Part shown: one piece after another, positions 24,172 through 32,270 of the stretch
Layout of the letters: every line of letters begins with the position of its first letter
Numbering within the stretch: position 1 is the stretch's first letter
DNA from: a virus
Reading direction: 5' to 3' (one strand)
Virus record (IMG/VR): IMGVR_UViG_3300006033_000013
Location: 1-36,040 of that record
DNA length: 36,040 bases
Notes under the pieces: generated by a model
Seen by the model: only the letters and a program-made list of their open reading frames with translations
Told to the model about the DNA's origin: nothing
Databases searched by the model: none
Translations under genes and position numbers: made by a program

Positions 24172-27100
24172 ATGAAAAAAACGGTTCTGATTATGGCTAT
24201 GATTGCTGGCGTTTCGTTCGGAGGCATACCGATTCAATGGGACGTTAAGGTCGGCTACGATCAACGCTTTAACGAGTCCTCGCCTGTCGCGTACAACATT
24301 ACGGCCATGCGCGGAGAAACGTTAGACCTCATGCCGCGATACATGTCAAGCGGCTATCCGTTTTCGATTGCGTCAAATGCCGACGTGCGAATCTATCTGC
24401 GCGAATACGGCACCACAAACTCTTTCACTGTTTCGTCCACGTCCGGCACGGTCTATACCACGTCTTCGCAACTGGGGCGCGTGCGTGCTGTTCTGCTCCC
24501 GTCTGACATTCCGTCCGCAGGAACCAATCAGTTTTTTGTCGGCATAGAATCAAGCGGGATGGTTTATCGCGCATACGGAAAACTGACGTTGTTGGATAGC
24601 CCCGGCGTTATCGTTTCAACGAATCAGATTGCGCGTGGCGTTTTTGATTCCAGCATGTTCACTTTCTCGAATAGTCACCTTGCACCGTGGTTGCTTTTGT
24701 CAGACATCGGAAACTATTGCGGGGTGCAATCTGTTAACGGTCTAACAGGAATCGTTACAATCACGGCTCAATCTTTAGGCGCATTGACCAATATCCCGCC
24801 GCAAGACTACACGATAATTACAAACTCGCCTTGGGCATTACGTTCGAGCGGCACGATCACGAATATGACGGTTGCCGATAAGCTTAACTTCGCAATCACA
24901 TTCGCGGACGCTCTCACAACCGGTCAAATCGCATGGGATTCCGATTGGTCAACATTCCGAGCAGGCGTAGGCGACGGTGTGACGGGGCAGTTTTTTCAAG
25001 AGTCGCACATTTACGCGAAAAACGTTTCGGGCCAGCTTGTCACAAACGGCATGGCCGTCAGGTTTTCCGGCGCGGTTGGCAATAGTGGAAAATTAGAGTT
25101 CACACTTGCAAAGGCGGAAGTCGGAGTTCGGCCTGCGACAACTCTTGGCATCGCCACACACGACATCGCGAACGGAGCTTTCGGAAAAATAACTTGGTTT
25201 GGCAACGTCAACGAGCTTGACACGACGGGAGCACTTTACGGCGAAACTGGCTGGACAAACAACATGCTCGTATTCCTTTCAACGAACACAGCCGGATACC
25301 TTACGAAAAACGAGCCACAAGCCCCGCAACCGCGTATATGCATCGGCGCGGTAATCAACCGCCACGCGAACGTCGGGACCATCCTTGTGCGCCCGACATG
25401 GGGCATCCGTATCACAGAGGCCGATGATGTCGACGGAACGCCTCTGACAGCAAGTGGACAAATCATGGTTTGGGATCAGTCACGCGGCGTTTTCGACTTC
25501 ACTGACAACGTTGGGAACTATGCGACAACCGGGGCGTTGACTTCCGCGATTGCGGCGATACCTTTTCCGACAACCATTAATGACAGCCAATCAGCCAGTT
25601 ATTTCCAGACGCTAGAAAACGGCACATCCACGGTTTGGGAGATTACCGGCCCGTTCACCAATTTCAACGTAACGTTATCCGATACTTTTGAGGAAACGTA
25701 CGCGAACACAAGGCCATATTGGACTAACAATGTTTGGCCGTTCTTGGACGGTTATTGGTCTGGAAACACTTACGGGCCTACGTTCATATTGGCTTTTGAT
25801 GATGGTTCGTTTTCGTCCCAGTGGGCTAACGGTTCTTTTACTGGATTTCCGGTTTTACTCGAACCTTCTTTCGGAGCGGCAGGAACGGCGATAATTTCTC
25901 AAACTGTTTACTACGCCACCAATGTCTACTCGCAAGGCGCGACCGTATCGACCGTTCAAACGTTGTCGGCAGACATCGCCACCCAAAGCAATAGAATAGA
26001 TAACGTCAACTCGAACCTGAACGCCTGTTATCTTTCGATATCGAACCAGCTTGTCTTGCTTCCGGCATCGTTGCGACCGCGTGCGTCAACAGTCTATGGA
26101 GACTTCGCCACGACCAACACGCTTGGATATGCGGCGTTTTTGGCGACGAATCCTCCTTATTCAGAAGTGCTTTCCGGCGGCGTTACGAACGGACAGCGCA
26201 TGGCTAGATTCAGGTACGCGCCGTCTGACAGTATCGAATCTTCCGTTTCTTTCAGCGGATGGGCCGCGAGCGGTTCCACTCCCGCAACCAACTTGCTTTC
26301 CTTGTTCGCCGTGATTTCTGTTTTTGATGCGAACGGCGCAAGCGTGGCCTCGGCATCCGGTGCCGTGAAAATGGTCGGAGCGCAACTGGCCAACGCATCC
26401 AACTTTACCGCTTCTGTAAGTTTCTCTGGCATCGTTTCGAACGCTTCTGTTGTGGTGGATGTGTTTAGCGCGACCAACACGACGAGGGCTTGCGCCGTCG
26501 TTTCAGGCGCGACCACTCCCGCCGCTCTGACGGTTAATCTCAACCCTCTTCGCTATCTGTCGTTGTTGCACACAGATGTTTCGGCGACACCAGATCCTCA
26601 CGACATGTACATCAAGACAAACGACACGGACGCGATCAACCTCACCGGAGCTGCATATGTTCGCGTTCCGAATCCGGCTTCCGGCATGGACGCGGCCACG
26701 GCGGACTTTGTGCGCTCCCTGATCGCGGTCGGAAATCCGTACTACTCGACAACTAACATTGCGCACGTCGCCTACGACCCGACCAACGCGGCGTTTTTCT
26801 CTTCGCTCACGATCCCGCCGACATCCGCCGCGACGTTCAACGTTCCTTCTAACAACGCCTACGTGCTTTCTATGACAAGCCCTATGCGGTTTACCGGAAC
26901 GCTTCGCGGACCTATGACGCTGGAACTTCATACCTATCTGCCGACTGGTCTTCCGGTGGCGAATTATAACATGTCAATAGAACCGGAGTTGTATTACACG
27001 CCGGACACAAACTCGCCTTCGCTGACACTGGGCGACTGGGCCGCATCGAGATCGCAGGCACTCGTTCCCGGCACGACCAACGTTAACACGTTCACCATTC

Positions 27101-27636
27101 CTTTTGATGACAGGGAGGTCACGAACGCATGGGTTGTCGTGCGGCTCAAAACAACGTCGAAGGGTAGCGCGGCCAACTCGATCACCCTTTTGAGCGGCAC
27201 GGAACAAGCGTCGTTCGCCCTCTTCCGAACGGTCAACACAGAATCGCTTTCTACACGCGGGGCGACCAACATAACTTTCGCGGCGGGTTGCTCTGTGCCC
27301 ACGAACGCGGTCTTTAACGATGTGACGCGCACATTCACTTTCAGCGGCTACACGTTGCCATTGCCGGGCAACACTGAATTGACGCTGGATGGAACAAACC
27401 TGACGGTGACAGGCGCGACGTACGCCTATCGCGCCACGGTAACGAACGCGTATAGGCTCAATATATCTGACTATGCTCCGGCGTTCCATTACGGGCTTAC
27501 GATCATCGGCACGAACGCTGTGACGTTCGCCGACAACCTTCTGTTGCGAGGAACGGCGACCGTCACAGGTACAAACTGTGTCGCGTTCCAGCCGTGGACA
27601 AATGGAACATGGGAAGTCCTGTGGGGTGGCAAATGA
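24172..27636 (+). CDS. Large tail fibre or receptor-binding protein with signal peptide
   Basis: 1,154 residues with GAAAGGG before the ATG. The N-terminal MKKTVLIMAMIAGVSFGG looks like a Sec signal peptide. The body is Thr, Asn, Ser and Ala rich with repeated beta segments. VQSVNGLTGIVTITAQSLGAL near 185-206 is the repeat motif typical of phage fibres. The end, TNGTWEVLWGGK, is short and aromatic. It is followed directly by a LamG-domain gene. The signal peptide is unexpected for a fibre assembled in the cytoplasm. A secreted adhesin or a fibre with atypical export are the alternatives. Confidence 0.65.
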   Translation: MKKTVLIMAMIAGVSFGGIPIQWDVKVGYDQRFNESSPVAYNITAMRGETLDLMPRYMSSGYPFSIASNADVRIYLREYGTTNSFTVSSTSGTVYTTSSQLGRVRAVLLPSDIPSAGTNQFFVGIESSGMVYRAYGKLTLLDSPGVIVSTNQIARGVFDSSMFTFSNSHLAPWLLLSDIGNYCGVQSVNGLTGIVTITAQSLGALTNIPPQDYTIITNSPWALRSSGTITNMTVADKLNFAITFADALTTGQIAWDSDWSTFRAGVGDGVTGQFFQESHIYAKNVSGQLVTNGMAVRFSGAVGNSGKLEFTLAKAEVGVRPATTLGIATHDIANGAFGKITWFGNVNELDTTGALYGETGWTNNMLVFLSTNTAGYLTKNEPQAPQPRICIGAVINRHANVGTILVRPTWGIRITEADDVDGTPLTASGQIMVWDQSRGVFDFTDNVGNYATTGALTSAIAAIPFPTTINDSQSASYFQTLENGTSTVWEITGPFTNFNVTLSDTFEETYANTRPYWTNNVWPFLDGYWSGNTYGPTFILAFDDGSFSSQWANGSFTGFPVLLEPSFGAAGTAIISQTVYYATNVYSQGATVSTVQTLSADIATQSNRIDNVNSNLNACYLSISNQLVLLPASLRPRASTVYGDFATTNTLGYAAFLATNPPYSEVLSGGVTNGQRMARFRYAPSDSIESSVSFSGWAASGSTPATNLLSLFAVISVFDANGASVASASGAVKMVGAQLANASNFTASVSFSGIVSNASVVVDVFSATNTTRACAVVSGATTPAALTVNLNPLRYLSLLHTDVSATPDPHDMYIKTNDTDAINLTGAAYVRVPNPASGMDAATADFVRSLIAVGNPYYSTTNIAHVAYDPTNAAFFSSLTIPPTSAATFNVPSNNAYVLSMTSPMRFTGTLRGPMTLELHTYLPTGLPVANYNMSIEPELYYTPDTNSPSLTLGDWAASRSQALVPGTTNVNTFTIPFDDREVTNAWVVVRLKTTSKGSAANSITLLSGTEQASFALFRTVNTESLSTRGATNITFAAGCSVPTNAVFNDVTRTFTFSGYTLPLPGNTELTLDGTNLTVTGATYAYRATVTNAYRLNISDYAPAFHYGLTIIGTNAVTFADNLLLRGTATVTGTNCVAFQPWTNGTWEVLWGGK

Positions 27637-28361
27637 AGCGTTCAATCATCGTAGCGGCGATGCTGATGGTGTTCGCGGCGCGGGCTCAGGATGCAGTGCC
27701 TTGGTGGGGAGCGTTGGCGGCTGACGGCAAGCCGGATGTGCTAACCGGGCTTGTCGCCTGGTGGAAGCTTGACGGCAATGCTCTGGATAGCGTCGGGTCT
27801 GCGAACGGAACGGTATATAACGCAGTTTCCGCGTCCGGTAAAGTCGGCGGTGGGTATTATTTCAACGGTACGAATGCATACATTGACGTTGGCGGCATGC
27901 TTACGCGCTCTAACTTCACCGTTTCGGCGTGGGCAAAATTGGATGCGTTTGAGGAAACACTTGAGTATTATAACGGAATATTCGGGGATGCGGACGCGGG
28001 ACAATGGGGTTTCGGATTGCGGGCGAGAAACGACGATCATAAGATGCAGATTGAATTCGTTGACGGAACCATGGCCTACCATGTTGCGACCGACCCAACT
28101 CCGGTAAGTTTCGATACTTGGACGCATTGGGTCGCTGTGCGAAACGACGCGCAAGCTTGCTTATATCGTGACGGCATTCTTGTCGCAGAGATTTACACTG
28201 TTATCGCTAGCGGTCCTTTGCGCGGTGCTACGACTATTCAAACAATTGGTAGTGCCGTGACGACAGCGAATTACTGGAAAGGCACGATAGATGAGGTGAG
28301 GGTTTACAATCGCGCTCTGTCCGGCGATGAGATTTTAATTATTAACAACCGGGACAAATAA
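27633..28361 (+). CDS. LamG/concanavalin-like lectin protein with signal peptide
   Basis: 242 residues from ATG 27633 in an ATGA overlap. MKRSIIVAAMLMVFAARAQDA is a signal peptide with A-R-A before QDA as the likely cut. GLVAWWKLDGNALDSVGS and VGGGYYFNGTNAYIDVGG followed by FTVSAWAKLD and DEVRVYNRALSGDEI are the standard strands and closing motif of LamG-like lectins, which bind sugars. It may bind host polysaccharide as a receptor-binding protein. It shares the AQDA cleavage area with the decoration protein at 16823. Confidence 0.75.
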   Translation: MKRSIIVAAMLMVFAARAQDAVPWWGALAADGKPDVLTGLVAWWKLDGNALDSVGSANGTVYNAVSASGKVGGGYYFNGTNAYIDVGGMLTRSNFTVSAWAKLDAFEETLEYYNGIFGDADAGQWGFGLRARNDDHKMQIEFVDGTMAYHVATDPTPVSFDTWTHWVAVRNDAQACLYRDGILVAEIYTVIASGPLRGATTIQTIGSAVTTANYWKGTIDEVRVYNRALSGDEILIINNRDK

Positions 28362-28373
28362 GGAGTAATCGCA

Positions 28374-28700
28374 ATGAGCGAAGAGCAAAAAAAAGAGATT
28401 CAAAAAGGAGTTGTTAGGGTCTTCCTTATGTTTGTTGTCCTGTCTATCTATTCTATGGGGATAGCGTATGCGGTTGAAATGCCGGACGCTGTAGACGCGG
28501 CTGAGAGAGTAGACAGGATGGGTGCTGTTGGCGTGCTGGCGTTCGGGTTTATCCTGTCTCTGGCAACAACAGGATATCTTGTAAGATGCCTGTTTGGAAA
28601 GCTTATGCAGGTAATCGACAATTGCACGAAAACGCTTTCAGAGACGAACCAGACCATGCAACAAGTCAACACGGCAATTCAGCATTGCCGCGAAAAGTAA
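28374..28700 (+). CDS. Putative holin (two membrane segments)
   Basis: 108 residues with AAGGAG before the ATG. Transmembrane helices near 13-33 and 50-71, a charged N-terminus and a long helical tail (75-105). A small protein with two membrane segments at the end of the late region, before DUF1353-like genes, suggests a holin that opens the inner membrane for lysis. No enzyme is fused. Confidence rests on topology and position. Confidence 0.55.
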   Translation: MSEEQKKEIQKGVVRVFLMFVVLSIYSMGIAYAVEMPDAVDAAERVDRMGAVGVLAFGFILSLATTGYLVRCLFGKLMQVIDNCTKTLSETNQTMQQVNTAIQHCREK

Positions 28701-28710
28701 AAGGAGAAAT

Positions 28711-29361
28711 ATGAAGGTAGTAGTTTTCACAGATTGCACGACATGCGCTTATTGCAAGAAGATTAAGCCTGTTCTGTCGGCTGGCTCTGCTTTTCGCGCT
28801 TATCTTGGTTCGGTTGGCATCGGCTTTGATTGGGGTGATAGGTCACAAGACCCAGCTCACTATGCTGGCTTGAAGCGTCAATACGGTTTCAGCGGTTCGT
28901 ATCCGGCAGTTTACGTAATTGGCGACAATGGGAAGACGGTTGCGCGTTTCGTTGCAAGAAACTACACGGCGCAAAAACTGATTACGAAGATCGGCTCTTA
29001 TTGCGCGTCGTGCAACACTGGAAACGCTACGGCATCGAAAACCAAGACTTGCCCTACATGCAAAGGTAGCGGCGTTGTAGCGGTGGCTCTTGCGTTAATG
29101 CTGTCGATTGCGGTTGGGTGCGTATCGACTTTTGGAAACTACAAGGCCGCGACTAAACTAGACGAAAGCCCGTCTTTCAAGTTCTACCGTTTCGCCGTTT
29201 TGTATCCGTTCGCAATCGAAGACGTTGAATTTCCGAATGGAGTAAAGATTGGAAGGTGGAGTTCAACAGGAGGTGCCGCAGAGCTTGTTCCGCTGGTTGA
29301 CGCAACAGGTAAGTTGGTTGGATATGTCGCGGCTGGTGCTGTGAAGGGGGCCGTTAAATGA
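28711..29361 (+). CDS. Thioredoxin-like, zinc-ribbon and lipoprotein-like fusion protein
   Basis: 216 residues with AAGGAG before the ATG. Residues 1-95 look like a thioredoxin or glutaredoxin fold with a TCAYCKK active-site-like CxxC (12-15) and SYPAVYVI (63-70, the cis-Pro strand). Residues 98-117 have CASC and CPTC, a zinc ribbon. Then a hydrophobic run (121-136) ending in IAVGC (Cys137) looks like a lipobox, and a C-terminal domain (KFYRFAVLYPFAIEDVEFPN). This unusual layout might be two ancestral genes joined. It sits between holin and DUF1353 genes, so a role in lysis or envelope remodelling is possible. Confidence 0.5.
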   Translation: MKVVVFTDCTTCAYCKKIKPVLSAGSAFRAYLGSVGIGFDWGDRSQDPAHYAGLKRQYGFSGSYPAVYVIGDNGKTVARFVARNYTAQKLITKIGSYCASCNTGNATASKTKTCPTCKGSGVVAVALALMLSIAVGCVSTFGNYKAATKLDESPSFKFYRFAVLYPFAIEDVEFPNGVKIGRWSSTGGAAELVPLVDATGKLVGYVAAGAVKGAVK

Positions 29362-29816
29362 GCAACGAAACATGCGCTTGTGACAAATGCAACGCGGTAG
29401 AGCGGTGGCCGCAGATGCCAGCATTGCGCCCGCTGTCGTATCCTGTCGGACTGTGGCGCGTAGACTGTCATTGGGTATCTCCATCCTTTGACGGTTGCGC
29501 GGTTCGTATCAATCGCGGATTTCTGACGGACGGCGCGAGCATACCGCGTGTTGCATGGCGCATCATCGGGCATCCGTTTATTAGCGACCTGCTACCGTTC
29601 GCGCTAGGGCATGATGCGTTGTATTCCGCTGAGCTTTTAACGCGCTCTGAGTGTGACGCTTGGTTTCTGGAAACAATGAAGCTTGGTGGGATAGGTTGGA
29701 TAAAGCGCAATGCGATATGGTCGGCTGTTCGGACGTTCGGCGCGTTCGTCTGGAAATCGCACACACCGCATAGCATTGAATCGGCCCGCAAGCTCTGTTT
29801 CATTGAACGATCATAA
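29358..29816 (+). CDS. DUF1353 family protein
   Basis: 152 residues from the ATGA overlap at 29358. GFLTDGASIPRVAW (54-67) and LGHDALYSAELLTRSECDAWF (83-103) are the signature of DUF1353, a phage family often next to lysis genes. Some members are proposed to act on the envelope or at the virion, but the function is not established. It is the last gene before the terminator. No known endolysin was found in the genome, so this family or the fusion upstream are candidates for envelope work. Confidence 0.8.
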   Translation: MSNETCACDKCNAVERWPQMPALRPLSYPVGLWRVDCHWVSPSFDGCAVRINRGFLTDGASIPRVAWRIIGHPFISDLLPFALGHDALYSAELLTRSECDAWFLETMKLGGIGWIKRNAIWSAVRTFGAFVWKSHTPHSIESARKLCFIERS

Positions 29817-29849
29817 TCACCGCAACCCACACAAACCAATAACATATAT

Positions 29850-29887
29850 GCCTGTCGCGTGCCACTCCTCACGCGGCGGGCTTTTTT
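29850..29887 (+). terminator. Strong intrinsic terminator ending the late region
   Basis: GCCTGTCGCGTG (29850-29861) pairs with CACGCGGCGGGC (29870-29881) over 12 bp, two of them G-U pairs, with an 8-base loop, followed by TTTTTT (29882-29887). It closes the late transcript 34 bases after the DUF1353 stop. Confidence 0.9.
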
Positions 29888-29938
29888 ATGTGTACTAAAC
29901 ACGCAGATAAAATACACAAAAAAAGATGCTCTACGCAG

Positions 29939-29967
29939 TTGACTACACATGCGAGCCGTGTTATATT
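29939..29967 (+). promoter_or_regulatory. Strong early promoter
   Basis: TTGACT at 29939-29944 and TATATT at 29962-29967 are 17 bp apart, just after the late terminator. It is the best candidate for the main early promoter, driving the small genes and the recombination block up to the circle junction. Confidence 0.8.
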
Positions 29968-30023
29968 GTTCTCATTCAGGCGGGCAATAGGGCACGCGAG
30001 AACGAAACGAAAGATGGCGAAAG

Positions 30024-30299
30024 ATGAAACAAACTCACAGAATGAATCATCACTGGAACTCGATCACCCTGTGTGACGGATGGGGTGATTTGACCGACGA
30101 GCAGATTGACCTGTTGACGGGTGAGGTGGTCGGCCGGTTCGAATCAGAAACCGGGTTTACGTGGGTGCCGCAGACATCTGAGATTATCGCTGACGCGGAC
30201 GCCGAGGTTGATGTTGATGAGCTAAACGAGAAACGTCTGGAGATTGTCGAGGCTATCTTTAACGATCAGGACAACCTACTGGCAGCCGCGAAACTGTAA
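30024..30299 (+). CDS. Conserved small acidic phage protein
   Basis: 91 residues, first gene behind the early promoter. The N-terminus (MNHHWNSITLCDGWGDLTDEQIDLLTG) is the recurring part of a small phage family, and the rest is acidic (ADADAEVDVDELNEKRLE). Met7 at 30042 is an alternative start. Function unknown. Being first behind the strongest promoter suggests a host-takeover or inhibitor role, but that is inference. Confidence 0.65.
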   Translation: MKQTHRMNHHWNSITLCDGWGDLTDEQIDLLTGEVVGRFESETGFTWVPQTSEIIADADAEVDVDELNEKRLEIVEAIFNDQDNLLAAAKL

Positions 30300-30316
30300 T
30301 GTCGCGAACGACCCGC

Positions 30317-30336
30317 GCCCGCGCGTATTCGCGGGC
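30317..30336 (+). other. Intergenic GC hairpin
   Basis: GCCCGCG (30317-30323) and CGCGGGC (30330-30336) form a perfect 7-bp stem with a 6-base loop. No T-run follows. AGAACGGAG, a ribosome site, is right after it, so it may influence translation of the next gene. Confidence 0.5.
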
Positions 30337-30351
30337 AGAACGGAGATTTAA

Positions 30352-30497
30352 ATGAAACAGGTAATCACACACGGAATCTTGGCACACCGCACACAGGCAA
30401 GCGCAGATCAGGAAGTAAACACCTGATAAAAAATGGCGTGAAAGCGTCAATCGTCTTTCACAAAGAGAACGGCGGATATTTCACGGTTGAAAAGTAA
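30352..30497 (+). pseudogene. Small gene apparently broken by a one-base frameshift
   Basis: ATG 30352 (ACGGAG upstream) gives 24 codons and then TGA. In the -1 frame the text continues naturally as HLIKNGVKASIVFHKENGGY to a TAA at 30495-30497. Joining the two gives 48 residues with a typical phage ending FTVEK. The 146-base span is one short of a multiple of three, which fits a single extra or missing base. No canonical slippery heptamer is at the join. A real mutation or an assembly error are both possible. Confidence 0.45.
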
Positions 30498-30542
30498 CAA
30501 CTCTAAACTCCAACTAGTATTAGCTGACAGAACGGAGCTAGA

Positions 30543-30683
30543 ATGAAATCGAGTTCATTTTACAGCAGAAAAGCGAGTGCTCTAAGAGAGCTTGGAAGGT
30601 GGTCTTGCGCAGACGAAATGGCCAAGCTTGCAAAAAAGGCTAGGCACATTGAAAAAACTCGTAAACAGAATGGAGATAAATGA
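30543..30683 (+). CDS. Small basic hypothetical protein
   Basis: 46 residues, behind an AGAACGGAG ribosome site like that at 30336. Very basic and helical (SRKASALRELGRWSCADEMAKLAKKARHIEKTR). Coupled to the next gene by an ATGA overlap (ATG at 30680, stop TGA 30681-30683). May bind nucleic acid. Not recognised. Confidence 0.55.
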   Translation: MKSSSFYSRKASALRELGRWSCADEMAKLAKKARHIEKTRKQNGDK

Positions 30684-31051
30684 GCAAAATCATGTTCAAG
30701 GGCCGCGAGGTTGTCAAGGTGAAGACGGATAAAAAGTTCCTTGAAAAGTGCGCTGATTGCGTTGGAAAAGAGTGGTTCACAGATGACTGTATATTGCTTC
30801 CTGCATGCGGATTAATAGGCGGTAATATCGTCTACCAGTATGAACACCCTGTCAATCGCAAGGTGTCCAAGCGCAAGGTGGCTAGGTGCTGGATTTTAAT
30901 GCACGGTGTAAATTTTTTCTGTTTTGAGACGCATATAAACAAGGTTTCTTGTTGCAAAGTTTACCACAGTGGTAAATCCGCAATCCGTGGCGCACGTCGT
31001 TTCTGTGCGGCTATCGGTTACGAGTGCGAAATCGTGAAAGGAGACAAATGA
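30680..31051 (+). CDS. Hypothetical Cys-rich protein
   Basis: 123 residues. Many cysteines (for example KCADC, CCKVY, CAAIGYEC) with a basic C-terminus. No family recognised. It ends in an ATGA overlap. A zinc site is possible, but the spacing fits no known finger. Confidence 0.6.
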   Translation: MSKIMFKGREVVKVKTDKKFLEKCADCVGKEWFTDDCILLPACGLIGGNIVYQYEHPVNRKVSKRKVARCWILMHGVNFFCFETHINKVSCCKVYHSGKSAIRGARRFCAAIGYECEIVKGDK

Positions 31052-31212
31052 GCTTACGAGATTACCTAGTGCCTAGTGATAGTTTTAAATGGGATGAAAA
31101 AGACGTGTTTTACTTTCCCTGTTGTGTATGCATTTACAAGACAAAAAAACAAACAGATGAACCTTGTAGGACGTGCGATCATAATTTATGCGCGGAAAGT
31201 GAGTTGAAATGA
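31048..31212 (+). CDS. Small Cys-rich hypothetical protein
   Basis: 54 residues from the ATGA overlap at 31048, after GAAAGGAG. CCVC (25-28 region) and CRTCDHNLC near the end give two to three Cys pairs, probably a zinc-holding mini protein. Function unknown. Confidence 0.55.
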   Translation: MSLRDYLVPSDSFKWDEKDVFYFPCCVCIYKTKKQTDEPCRTCDHNLCAESELK

Positions 31213-31376
31213 AGATCGAAACAATGCAGGAACTTGACATAGCTAACACGCTAATGCAAAGTGCGGTGCGGCTGGCTCAGGTTTCAGAGGATCCAGAAAC
31301 AAAGTCACAGTGTACTCGTTGCGCGTCAATCGCAATCGAGGCTATGAGTGCCTATCTTGGAGGTGCCAAAGAATGA
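31209..31376 (+). CDS. Small helical hypothetical protein
   Basis: 55 residues, ATGA-coupled on both sides. Helical throughout, with QCTRCAS in the middle. The start and end overlaps support it. Not recognised. Confidence 0.5.
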   Translation: MKIETMQELDIANTLMQSAVRLAQVSEDPETKSQCTRCASIAIEAMSAYLGGAKE

Positions 31377-31786
31377 CCTACTCAGTAACAGCACGTCGCG
31401 AGAAGTCGCGCTTTGAATGCAAAGGCATAAGTTTAGAAGAAGCTGAATATCAAAAGCGGCTTCTTGATCGCAACGGATGGGTTGCGATTATTGTACGCAA
31501 CGAGGAAACGCCAAAGAACGCGGATACGAACGCTTCTGATGCGTCCGGCGTTATGGACGGCATAGACGAGCACAAGCAGACGCGCAACGCAAAAAAGAGC
31601 ACTATGGCTTTTATTTTAGACTATGCAATATTCGTGTCTGTTCTGTGCATTTTCGGAATGTTGTTGTATAAAGCATCTTGCGCTTTTCCAGCTATCATGG
31701 TTTTGTTAAAGGCTTGTGGCTGGCTTCTGTTCGCGTTCGGTCTGGTAGTTGTAACTGTAAAGTTTGCGAAGGGGTTTAGGAAATGA
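31373..31786 (+). CDS. Membrane protein with two predicted segments
   Basis: 137 residues from the ATGA overlap. The N-terminal 75 residues are soluble (SVTARREKSRFECKGISLEE), with hydrophobic helices near 79-98 and 106-129 and a basic end (KGFRK). It could act at the host inner membrane, for example in superinfection exclusion, but nothing specific shows this. A longer frame from 31310 crosses the upstream gene and is rejected. Confidence 0.6.
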   Translation: MTYSVTARREKSRFECKGISLEEAEYQKRLLDRNGWVAIIVRNEETPKNADTNASDASGVMDGIDEHKQTRNAKKSTMAFILDYAIFVSVLCIFGMLLYKASCAFPAIMVLLKACGWLLFAFGLVVVTVKFAKGFRK

Positions 31787-31878
31787 GTGAAGAAGAAACA
31801 AAAACGTGTCCAATATGCGGTTTAAAAAACGACGCATGGAAGTTATTTTGCTGGTTTTGCGGTCACTATTTTTATTGA
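31783..31878 (+). CDS. Mini zinc-ribbon protein
   Basis: 31 residues, ATGA-coupled. CPICG (9-13) and CWFCG (23-27) form a complete two-knuckle zinc ribbon, so it is unlikely to be random despite its size. Function unknown. Confidence 0.55.
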   Translation: MSEEETKTCPICGLKNDAWKLFCWFCGHYFY

Positions 31879-31891
31879 AAGGATTTACAAA

Positions 31892-32269
31892 ATGAGCTTG
31901 GAAAACAAGACCTTCGCGGCATTTATCAAACAGGCGGCATCGTACAACATGCGACAAGCCTCTTCTGTTGCGCTATACATTGAAAAGCGCACGGACTCAA
32001 AGCACGACATTCAGAAGCGCATAGACACCGCCCACGCTTCTGGAAAGATCGACGCAGGATACAAGCAGATTTTGACGGACTATTTAGATGCGTGCTTTAA
32101 AGCATGGCTGAAAAGCGGAAAGATGGTCGATCACCGCGAGCCGTCTGATTGGGAATCGTTGGGCGATGGTAAGTTTATGCGGAAGGTGCATAAGGATTCA
32201 GATCAATATGTTGCGAGATCTGGATTTGCTCCTCGCATTAGTTTGGTTGACAAGGCTAGGAGGTTTTAA
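31892..32269 (+). CDS. Hypothetical protein
   Basis: 125 residues with AAAGGA before the ATG. Helical N-terminus (KQAASYNMRQASSVALYIEKR), helix-rich middle and a basic tail (RISLVDKARRF). Not recognised. Gene order and spacing support translation. Confidence 0.6.
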   Translation: MSLENKTFAAFIKQAASYNMRQASSVALYIEKRTDSKHDIQKRIDTAHASGKIDAGYKQILTDYLDACFKAWLKSGKMVDHREPSDWESLGDGKFMRKVHKDSDQYVARSGFAPRISLVDKARRF

Positions 32270-32270
32270 G

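Noticed and set aside
26157-27645. Long open frames on the minus strand under the fibre gene
   Set aside because: They are shadows of a repetitive, strongly biased + strand gene. Their products are low-complexity and basic, and no ribosome site fits.
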